From the IMG/VR virus record IMGVR_UViG_3300042386_001233, positions 179,822-243,821 of that record: DNA of 64,000 nucleotides. One strand, written 5' to 3'. Positions 36,524 through 43,609 of the stretch are shown in pieces. Position numbers and translations under genes: made by a program. The notes beneath the pieces were generated by a model. The model saw nothing but the letters and a program-made list of their open reading frames with translations. It made no database searches and was not told where the DNA came from. The number at the start of each line of letters is the position of its first letter. Within the stretch, counting starts at the first letter, position 1. The DNA is from a virus.

Positions 36524-36551
36524 ATTATACAGAGTATTCTTTAGCTTGCAA
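36524..36551 (-). promoter_or_regulatory. Class B promoter TTGCAA-N16-TATAAT
   Basis: TGTCGATATAAGAAC follows the -10. Confidence 0.7.
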
Positions 36552-36562
36552 GCGAAAAGTTT

Positions 36563-36580
36563 CCTTGCATTTTCGTAAGG
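36563..36580 (-). repeat. R3 palindrome (imperfect)
   Basis: CCTTGCATTTTCGTAAGG, next to R1 copy 18. Confidence 0.55.
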
Positions 36581-36666
36581 TTTCGCAAAGACAAACACCA
36601 TAAGGACTTACATCAAACGCGGGCTTCGTCATTCGTCGTAAGTCTTTATGTCACAAGGACTTGCAG
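36577..36666 (-). repeat. R1 double-hairpin element, copy 18
   Basis: Left arm partial, AAGGACTTAC; linker ACGCGGGCTTCGTC (less GC-rich); right arm CGTAAGTCTTTA...AAGGACTTGC. Marks the right boundary of the modular region; 36667-36789 holds no confident gene. Confidence 0.7.
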
Positions 36667-36789
36667 ACAGTTGCAGACAGGGGGTTTTTTCGTTTTAAAG
36701 GGGCCAAGGGGTCGCACAGTCAAAACCGCCGGGAGGTCCATAAACAATAAGCGCCTCCATACATAATTGGCCAGTTTATTAGCCATTTA

Positions 36790-38397
36790 TTATCTATTTA
36801 TGATTCTTTCCCAAGCTATTGAAACTTGTCTCGATATTGGATCGTAAATTACAATCTTCATATCATTAGTTCCTTTATGAAACCAGCTTCTATTCAAAGC
36901 TATATTAAATCCGTGTCTGGCGCTACCGACCACCGGAATTAACGCTGGTCTATACAAATTAGCCCACTGTCCAGTAACTATCCTTCCATTAATAATTACT
37001 CTAACAAGAACCGGAGATGCTCCGGACCTCTCACTAAAAGCCCACCCCGCCACTCTATCTAATCTTAAATATCCCACCCTAACAATCGGAGGAGGAATAG
37101 TAACTGTGGATGATGCTACAGAGGTCCAAGATCCTGTTTGAGAATCTCTGGCCTCAACACTTATAACATGCTCCCCTATTGTGAGACCGCCCAGATTAAA
37201 AACAAATGACCCACCAACCCCAGTCCATAGATACCCACTATCTGCACCATCTATTATTATTCTCACATAAATACTAGAGTTCGGAGAATTAAGATCTTTA
37301 GCCCATCCACTAATACTTCTTAAATTCTGACTGATTATGGCTCCTGTTGGTAATATGTTTCCATCATAAGGAACTCCCAACACATTAGATATAGCTGCCC
37401 CCACGTTCAATTTTCCTCCTGTTGCCACCTTTCCAAATAGTTCCGGAAGCTTATCTACTGATCCAAAAATAGCAGCCTTAACTTTTGAAATTGATAATCC
37501 AGGTTTAACAGAGTTCAACAAAGCTACAGCACCAGCCACTTGAGGAGCTGCCATACTAGTCCCCGCCATATATCCATAATTATTATATGGAATAGTAGAT
37601 AGTATCATGCTACCAGGAGCAGCAATATCTACATTAGTAGCTCCATAATTTGAAAAGCTAGCTAACTTTATTCCATCATATCCTAAAGCCCCTACACTAA
37701 TAATATTATCATTATCAAAACAACTAGGATATCTTAATGTAATATCATTATCGCTACCATTATTACCAGCCGCCACCGTCACCACCACCCCAGCATCATT
37801 TAATCTACCAATCGCCCCATACAACATATTACTAAAACCAGTCCCCCCACCCCAACTAGCATTAGCTACTACCACATTTACTCCATAAGTATTCTTCATC
37901 ATACTAATATAATCCATGGCTCGAATAGCCCCACCAGTATCGCCCACCCCCTTGTCGTTCATAAACTTTAAAGCCATTAAACTCACATTCCAATTAATCC
38001 CCGCCACCCCCAAACTATTGCTTCCTTCTGCGCCAATTATGCCTGCCACATGACTTCCGTGTCCGTATCGGTCCTGAATATCATTATTATTAGAATAAAA
38101 ATTCCAACCATTAATATCATCTATATATCCATTATTTTCATTATCTATCCCGTCCCCCGCTATCTCTCCAGGATTAGTCCATAGATTATTCTTCAAGTCC
38201 TGATTAGTTAAATCAATACCACTATCTATAATCGCAACAACAATGTCTTTTGAACCAGTTCCATACTGCCACGCTTGATATGCTGAAATACTTTGAAGAG
38301 CCCACTGATCATTAATTTTTGGATCATTAGGAACAACTGACAATAATTTTCTATTTTCTAGAGACTCTACAGTTAGACTAATAGCTTTTTTGCCCAT
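36790..38397 (-). CDS. Subtilisin-like (S8) serine protease, planctomycete style
   Basis: 535 aa. N-terminus has VESLENRKLLS (residues 10-20), the planctomycete extracellular-protein motif. The catalytic triad is visible: Asp58 (AIIDSGIDL), His113 (GHGSHVAGI) and Ser281 (AGTSMAAPQ). The C-terminal 200 residues are beta-rich and probably mediate surface or substrate binding. Likely a secreted or particle-bound protease that degrades host surface proteins. The motif points to planctomycete origin or to export by a planctomycete host. CTTATTTTATCA in its leader recurs before 46690. Confidence 0.9.
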   Translation of the reverse strand: MGKKAISLTVESLENRKLLSVVPNDPKINDQWALQSISAYQAWQYGTGSKDIVVAIIDSGIDLTNQDLKNNLWTNPGEIAGDGIDNENNGYIDDINGWNFYSNNNDIQDRYGHGSHVAGIIGAEGSNSLGVAGINWNVSLMALKFMNDKGVGDTGGAIRAMDYISMMKNTYGVNVVVANASWGGGTGFSNMLYGAIGRLNDAGVVVTVAAGNNGSDNDITLRYPSCFDNDNIISVGALGYDGIKLASFSNYGATNVDIAAPGSMILSTIPYNNYGYMAGTSMAAPQVAGAVALLNSVKPGLSISKVKAAIFGSVDKLPELFGKVATGGKLNVGAAISNVLGVPYDGNILPTGAIISQNLRSISGWAKDLNSPNSSIYVRIIIDGADSGYLWTGVGGSFVFNLGGLTIGEHVISVEARDSQTGSWTSVASSTVTIPPPIVRVGYLRLDRVAGWAFSERSGASPVLVRVIINGRIVTGQWANLYRPALIPVVGSARHGFNIALNRSWFHKGTNDMKIVIYDPISRQVSIAWERIINR

Positions 38398-38468
38398 TGA
38401 TCACTTCCTTGCGTTTTTTTGTGATAAAATAAGAGACAACTCTCACCCTATCAGAAAAATTTGAGAAG

Positions 38469-38753
38469 TCAATACCTAATTGGAACATAAACTGTTTGAG
38501 GAACACTAACTACCTCATATCTCTTTAAAAGAGTCCAGCATCGACGTTCTACCACAAAGTTTTGATAAGTTGTTACTGGAACGAGCTGAGGAGCTGCAGG
38601 AGCTATTATAATCGGATAGTATACTGGAACATACTGAATAGCTGGAGCTTGTTGAACAGCCATTGGTTGCTGAGGAACATAACTCATCCAATCACTACCA
38701 TATGATACTGAACATAGAGCAAATACAAACAATCCGCTTAATAGCTTTAGCAT
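38469..38753 (-). CDS. Secreted small protein, 94 aa
   Basis: Start MLKLLSGLFVFALCSVSYG with GAGGA 8 nt upstream; signal peptide. The mature region is Pro/Val/Tyr rich (YVPVYYPIIIAP) and has one Cys. Related in layout to the protein at 46376-46690. Likely exported; function unknown. Confidence 0.65.
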   Translation of the reverse strand: MLKLLSGLFVFALCSVSYGSDWMSYVPQQPMAVQQAPAIQYVPVYYPIIIAPAAPQLVPVTTYQNFVVERRCWTLLKRYEVVSVPQTVYVPIRY

Positions 38754-38827
38754 AAAATTATCCTCTGAGGTTAAAAGAAATTGACCAGTTTCCACACTTA
38801 TAGTATCGACAGTCCCGTATTGGAACT

Positions 38828-39112
38828 TTAGTCCTTATAAGGAACCAAATGTTTGCGAACAAAGACCATATTAATAAAAAATCCACAAAAAGCACTCAGT
38901 ATGTTACTAACCATTGGAGCTGTAAAATCTTGCAAAGGATTTAAAAAGAACGATAGGCCAAGACTAATCCAAAAACTAACACACTCATGACACAACAATG
39001 GTTTACGAACGTATGGAACTCGCGCTACCAAATTTCTTAGTGGCCGAGTAACTTCAGTATCACTCCAAGCGTACGACAAAGCTAAAGAAATAAATAAATA
39101 AATTATGAACAT
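38828..39112 (-). CDS. Membrane protein with CHECVSFW motif, 94 aa
   Basis: ATG 39112 (MFIIYLFISLALSY) follows GGGGAA. Two or three hydrophobic helices flank LLCHECVSFWISLGL, a pattern found in phage and bacterial DUF1360-like membrane proteins. Unknown function. Confidence 0.65.
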   Translation of the reverse strand: MFIIYLFISLALSYAWSDTEVTRPLRNLVARVPYVRKPLLCHECVSFWISLGLSFFLNPLQDFTAPMVSNILSAFCGFFINMVFVRKHLVPYKD

Positions 39113-39474
39113 GCTCTTATTCCCCAAGTTCCTGGACCCTGAGCATTTACGTGCGTATTAAAAAAAGTTCCTCCGCAGTATAATGCCCCTTGTTGTCTGA
39201 AGTACGTGGCACTTAGTGTTGCATTGCCATAATACCATTGATTGTTTGCATAAGCATAAGTGGCAGTGTTATACGAGGAGTTTCCAGTACCACAGTAGTT
39301 ATTGCCAGAGTTACATGCTGCTATAAGGATAAGGCAACTACCTGTTCCACAATATGATGATGTCCCATCACTACAACAGTACTCTCCCGCTGAACAATTA
39401 CTGTTAGATGTACAAGGAGCTAGTTTGTTTACCACTTGGCTATAAACTGGTCCGTTACTATTATCATATGCCAT
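39103..39474 (-). CDS. Cys-rich protein with shared N-terminal tag, 123 aa
   Basis: ATG 39474. Begins MAYDNSNGPVYSQVVNKLAP, the tag shared with 40015-40848 and 41366-41677. Then a dense Cys region (SNCSAGEYCCSDG, YCGTGSCLI) and Gly/Tyr/Asn-rich beta sequence. No signal peptide. Possibly a virion or adhesive protein. Confidence 0.7.
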   Translation of the reverse strand: MAYDNSNGPVYSQVVNKLAPCTSNSNCSAGEYCCSDGTSSYCGTGSCLILIAACNSGNNYCGTGNSSYNTATYAYANNQWYYGNATLSATYFRQQGALYCGGTFFNTHVNAQGPGTWGIRACS

Positions 39475-39490
39475 AATATTGTACCCTTTT

Positions 39491-40003
39491 TTATAAAGAT
39501 TCCCACAACTCCACATCAGAAGAATATGCTTCACGAATAAGAATTTTCTGTTCTTCCGTCAAGACTGGCTTGTCTTCTTCTAACTCCTCATTTAATATTG
39601 GTACAGGAGTCTCCAACCCTAACCATTGTGCGCAATCATCTATTTGATCAGGGAATCGAAAGTAGGTTATTCCTTCAGCCAATAGTCCCATAGATTCTAG
39701 TGTCCAGAAATGAACATCAAAAGATATTGATTCAAGTCCTTCTTCTACGGTTTTTTGTTGTCTAGCACAAGATGAGCGAAATCTTTCAACAGGGTCTCTA
39801 ACTAAGCAACACAAATTAGGAATATCATTATCGTCTAATGGCGAACCTATAGTATGTGTGGTTGCGTTAATGGGATGCCATCTTTCTCCTTCTGGATTTC
39901 TTAGTGACGTTGGTAATGCTTGCCATATTACACTGTAGCTTCCGCTACGAGCCACAAGAGCAAACCTTTTTCCATTTGGTAGTGTGATTTTTGCGCCTTT
40001 CAT
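39491..40003 (-). CDS. Sulfotransferase-like protein
   Basis: 170 aa. ALVARSGSYSVIWQ near the start resembles the PAPS 5'-phosphosulfate loop, and CLVRDPVERFRSSCAR (about residue 85) is the 3'-phosphate-binding RDPxxRFxS motif. Ends IREAYSSDVELW, usual for the family. It would transfer sulfate from PAPS to a carbohydrate or protein. Sulfotransferase-like genes occur in other aquatic phages. Short for the family. Confidence 0.7.
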   Translation of the reverse strand: MKGAKITLPNGKRFALVARSGSYSVIWQALPTSLRNPEGERWHPINATTHTIGSPLDDNDIPNLCCLVRDPVERFRSSCARQQKTVEEGLESISFDVHFWTLESMGLLAEGITYFRFPDQIDDCAQWLGLETPVPILNEELEEDKPVLTEEQKILIREAYSSDVELWESL

Positions 40004-40014
40004 AGTATTTCTCC

Positions 40015-40848
40015 TTATGTGATTGTGATTGTGCCGGTGTATCCGCCGCTGTACCGCGACCCGCGCAGGTCAACAATATAATCGCCGGGGTTCATCGTAA
40101 GCGTCTTAGTCAAGCCATACGGGTACGGGGCCGAATAAGTGCCATTCTTATCTAATGTCCAACCCGAATTATTGTAGTTGACAATAGAACGTAGTGCATT
40201 TACGCCGCCGGTTGTTAAATCCCACCCGGTGTTATTTCCGCGTCTGTTTATAAACGCAATCGTTACTGAACGCGCTGAACCCGCAGGTACGGTAAAGAAG
40301 ACCTTGCCAGCATGTGCATTGGCATAAACGGTAAAGCTGGTCACCAGACCGCTTACGCTAACATTCGCTGCCGGATCGAAATTTGCAAAGTCGGTGCCAT
40401 CAGGGAATGGCTTGGCACTGGCAAGCACAGAGTTGGCAAACGTATACGTCGCTGTGGACGAGCTAGGATAGTTGTTAAAGTTGCCGCCGGGAACACTCAC
40501 ATAGTAAGTGCCAGCGTTTAGAGAGGACGGGTTGTCGTAGTTGAAAAGGCCGTCTTTATCTAGCTGACCGCCGCCGTGGTTGGTCACAGAGCGGAAAAAC
40601 TTGGGGGTGCCAGTGATGGTGCCGGAGTTTCCACTGAGGGTGAAAACATGGGTCCAGAGGGTCGAAGGATAAGAAGGAGAATAACCTTGGAAGGTTGTGC
40701 GTGTGAAAGAGTTGCTTGTGTTGGACCAAGTGGCGGGCCACGGCTGGACCCCAACGCTGCCGCCATAGTTGTCGGTGGGGCGCGCGAAGCCGGTGAATAA
40801 AGCAGGCTTCCCAGTTAACACGCTATAAATTGGCCCATTATCATTCAT
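40015..40848 (-). CDS. Large tag-bearing protein with PPC-like domains
   Basis: 277 aa. Starts MNDNGPIYSVLTGKPALFTG, the shared tag. Later repeated beta motifs (GTYYVSVPGGNFNNYPSSS and PGDYIVDLRGSRYSGG) resemble bacterial pre-peptidase C-terminal domains. The gene is noticeably GC-rich and codon-biased compared with neighbours, a sign of transfer or exchange. Likely an exposed particle or secreted protein. Confidence 0.65.
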   Translation of the reverse strand: MNDNGPIYSVLTGKPALFTGFARPTDNYGGSVGVQPWPATWSNTSNSFTRTTFQGYSPSYPSTLWTHVFTLSGNSGTITGTPKFFRSVTNHGGGQLDKDGLFNYDNPSSLNAGTYYVSVPGGNFNNYPSSSTATYTFANSVLASAKPFPDGTDFANFDPAANVSVSGLVTSFTVYANAHAGKVFFTVPAGSARSVTIAFINRRGNNTGWDLTTGGVNALRSIVNYNNSGWTLDKNGTYSAPYPYGLTKTLTMNPGDYIVDLRGSRYSGGYTGTITIT

Positions 40849-40885
40849 GGTGTTGTATCCTGTTGAGTAAGTTATTCAATAATCA

Positions 40886-41290
40886 CTACAAGAAATACAC
40901 CACTACTTTATCATCTCTTTCAGCCACGCTAAACATTCGGAACATCTTGCCGGGTAAAGTTCCCGCAAATGCCGCCCACGCTTCTTCTCCCTTATCAACA
41001 AGGAAGACCTTACCAGCATAATTATTAGCAGCTCGTTCATCACTTAAAGATTGTAGCTTAACAGTTATTTCACTAGCATCTTTAACATACTGATCTAAAA
41101 TATTTGGATTAGCTTCTAGATGTTCAGAGAAGAATTTAAAAACTCTTCCTCGACAAGAACAATTAGGATTATCCTTAAAAGTCACAAGATCCGCCAGAAT
41201 GGAAGGAAAATCGTTCTTAAGACGGTTAAAAGTTTCTTCGTCCTTAATCAGAATAGGAAGAATATCGGCCACATTGTTTTTATTGATCAT
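40886..41290 (-). CDS. Hypothetical protein, 134 aa
   Basis: Helical, with CSCRGRVFKFFSEHL and a C-terminal beta segment (DDKVVVYF). No domain recognised. Sits among the tagged proteins. Confidence 0.65.
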   Translation of the reverse strand: MINKNNVADILPILIKDEETFNRLKNDFPSILADLVTFKDNPNCSCRGRVFKFFSEHLEANPNILDQYVKDASEITVKLQSLSDERAANNYAGKVFLVDKGEEAWAAFAGTLPGKMFRMFSVAERDDKVVVYFL

Positions 41291-41365
41291 ATTTAGTCTC
41301 CTTTAGTTTATAATAGAGACCATTGAGGTATTGGCAAGATTATATCGTGGATAGATTTTAATCTC

Positions 41366-41677
41366 TCAAGATGGTGCGTTACAAAGAATAGTATCGTTAC
41401 AGAATTGTCCAACTTTAGACGCATCGCAAGTTCCGCAATAAGAAGTAAATCCCTCTGGTGTGCCGGTGCCGTTAACGTAATAACCACCGGTGAATTGATT
41501 GCAAGGAGCTGCTGTACAACAACCAGAGCAACCCGCGTAATTATGAACGGCATTTCCGAAGTCCCATTCGTAACCGCCATATCCATCACTTATACACTGT
41601 ACAGAAAAAGTTCCGCACTGCCCAGGCTTCCCAGTCAAAACACTATAAACTGTCCCATCATTATTATCATATACCAT
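41366..41677 (-). CDS. Cys-rich tag-bearing protein, 103 aa
   Basis: MVYDNNDGTVYSVLTGKPGQ is the shared tag; followed by a Cys/Gly/Tyr-rich region (HNYAGCSGCCTAAPCN and TSYCGTCDASKVGQFC). Similar design to 39103-39474, probably paralogous. The overlapping frame 41308-41589 is a shadow. Confidence 0.7.
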   Translation of the reverse strand: MVYDNNDGTVYSVLTGKPGQCGTFSVQCISDGYGGYEWDFGNAVHNYAGCSGCCTAAPCNQFTGGYYVNGTGTPEGFTSYCGTCDASKVGQFCNDTILCNAPS

Positions 41678-41736
41678 ATAACAATTTCCCTTACAACTAG
41701 TAGTAATTATAGACTATACACCCCAAACGGGGGAGA

Positions 41737-42912
41737 CTAGCAAAAAGTTATTTGATATTCCTTCAATATCTTTTTAAGTTGTGTTTTTTCGTTCTTTTCC
41801 AACTCCCTATCACTAGAAATTCTTACATTCAAATTCTCAAACTGAACTTGAACCAAGTTATTCTTAAAATCTAATTTGTTAATTTCTTCTTTTATTTGCG
41901 TTAACTTGGTAGTTCCTTTAAGAGCAAAGGGCCGATTTTCCAGCATCTTGAATGGCCGATACAATCTTCCACATTGACATCGCAAGTATTGGTCTTGAAT
42001 CTCACAAACATCTCCGTTCCAATAATTTACAAAAGGCGCAGCTAGTGAAAAATAATCCGTAGTTACTAATTTAGAATCTATACTTTTATGAAGCGTAATA
42101 TTATCTAATAAATGATAAGTTCCAAACTTACAAGTAAAGAAACTGGCCCCACCATCCCAACATCTCATATGATCACAGTGATAATCTATAAGCTTGTTAA
42201 TTTTCAAAAATTCAAAATCTCTTTGTAATGGAAATTCATTACTATGACTCAATAAATAACATAATTTTTTAGAATACTTTCTTTTTCTGATCTCATTACA
42301 TAGCTGGTTAATTATAGGTCCCGTACTAATTATAATATCAATTTCAGTACCGCTTAAATAATCGAACAATTTTTCATACCAATCAGTACTACCAAAATTT
42401 TGAAAGTTAATATAATCTACCGAACAATCCTTACTACCATGATTATACTGAAACTGATTTGAAACAGAGTGGTCCGATCTGACAAATTCACTATCTGAGA
42501 AAACAGACAATGTGTCTTTAAAATAATACATTATTGCTATTTTAATATGATGTTGATATAATCCAAACTCCTTGAGTATCAAACTCCAATGTTGATCATC
42601 TATTAAAAATCTAGCATATCTATTATATATAGAGTATGAAAAAGGATCTCCTGTAGTACTTCCGCTAGTGCTACGTATCCCACTATTCTCTTTTAGCTGT
42701 GGAACATACCAGTTTTCTTTATTAAGTAGATCATCCTTGATAAATATTCTGTCTGGCCGATATAAAGTCTTATAAACATTACTATGTTCAAGTGCCCAAT
42801 TTACTATATTCTTTTCCAAAAGCTCTTGATAGTATCTTAAAGTAGCATCGTCTTGATATAACAAGGTGTCTGCCATCTCAACATAACTATCTAATAGTTT
42901 TTCAGAATTCAT
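41737..42912 (-). CDS. CapK/PaaK-like adenylate-forming enzyme
   Basis: 391 aa. GIRSTSGSTTGDPFSYS near residue 80 is the P-loop motif of phenylacetate-CoA ligase/CapK-type enzymes; a CQCGRLYRPF Cys pair and KGTTKLTQIK motif near the end fit the family. CapK-like proteins are found in capsule loci and are thought to activate a carboxylate or link substituents to polysaccharide. Lies in the sugar-modification cluster. Confidence 0.75.
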   Translation of the reverse strand: MNSEKLLDSYVEMADTLLYQDDATLRYYQELLEKNIVNWALEHSNVYKTLYRPDRIFIKDDLLNKENWYVPQLKENSGIRSTSGSTTGDPFSYSIYNRYARFLIDDQHWSLILKEFGLYQHHIKIAIMYYFKDTLSVFSDSEFVRSDHSVSNQFQYNHGSKDCSVDYINFQNFGSTDWYEKLFDYLSGTEIDIIISTGPIINQLCNEIRKRKYSKKLCYLLSHSNEFPLQRDFEFLKINKLIDYHCDHMRCWDGGASFFTCKFGTYHLLDNITLHKSIDSKLVTTDYFSLAAPFVNYWNGDVCEIQDQYLRCQCGRLYRPFKMLENRPFALKGTTKLTQIKEEINKLDFKNNLVQVQFENLNVRISSDRELEKNEKTQLKKILKEYQITFC

Positions 42913-43609
42913 TAGTCTTCTCTACAGTATCCTTCAGATTATAGATAAAAGAACAAGGAGTAAAAATATTATTATTAGGATTTAACAGTTTTTTCTTTTC
43001 ATTATATTTCATAATAATTTCATTATATTTTACCATTGTTTCCCAATCCATACCCTCTCCAAAATCTTTAATAGTATCTTTTTTACTATTAGATACCGGA
43101 GGAGTAATACTAGGAATACTTTTAAATTTATAGTCTAGATAGTTTGCTCGTAAAATAATATCATTATCATGAACTCCGGCAGGAAAAAAGTTTTCATCAT
43201 ATCCTCCTATCTTAACAAAGATTTCTTTGCTCATTCCTATTCTTCCATGAGTTCCTTTAAGATATTCATGACAATGAACTCCTTGATCAGAAGATCTTAT
43301 TTCATCAACTATATTATCTAAATAATTATCACAATCTAAATTAAAAACATAATCTCCAGAGGAAAATCGCACAGCAAAATTTTTAGCTATTGGAATAGAA
43401 TACTTAAAATCAAGAGCTTGATAGTATTTAACAAAACTATATTTTTCCAAATATTCCGCGATATATTCAGATAAGTTATCTGTTGATCCACAGTCCACAA
43501 TTATCCATTCAATATCTTGGTATTGTCCAAGAGTCTCCATATTTTTTAAAAAAGTCTTACTAAACTGATACAGTCTATTTTTTATTTGAGAGCATATTGA
43601 TATTTTCAT
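42902..43609 (-). CDS. GT2-family glycosyltransferase
   Basis: 235 aa. Nucleotide-sugar-binding start MKISICSQIKNRLYQFSKTF, then WIIVDCGSTDN (about residue 35), NFAVRFSSGDYVFNLDCDNY with the DxD-like DCD site, and a later FFPAGVHDNDIILRAN segment with the catalytic-region Asp. Single-domain, no membrane helix. Overlaps both neighbours. Confidence 0.8.
   Translation of the reverse strand: MKISICSQIKNRLYQFSKTFLKNMETLGQYQDIEWIIVDCGSTDNLSEYIAEYLEKYSFVKYYQALDFKYSIPIAKNFAVRFSSGDYVFNLDCDNYLDNIVDEIRSSDQGVHCHEYLKGTHGRIGMSKEIFVKIGGYDENFFPAGVHDNDIILRANYLDYKFKSIPSITPPVSNSKKDTIKDFGEGMDWETMVKYNEIIMKYNEKKKLLNPNNNIFTPCSFIYNLKDTVEKTNEF

Noticed and set aside
17669-36666. CRISPR array
   Set aside because: R1 copies are about 0.6-2 kb apart, vary in sequence and contain hairpins and promoters; there are no short uniform spacers or cas genes.
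36670-36800. 46-codon minus-strand frame after the subtilase stop
   Set aside because: It has a clean ATG, but composition is unusual, it crosses direct repeats GCAGACAGTT and no ribosome site is evident; left unannotated.
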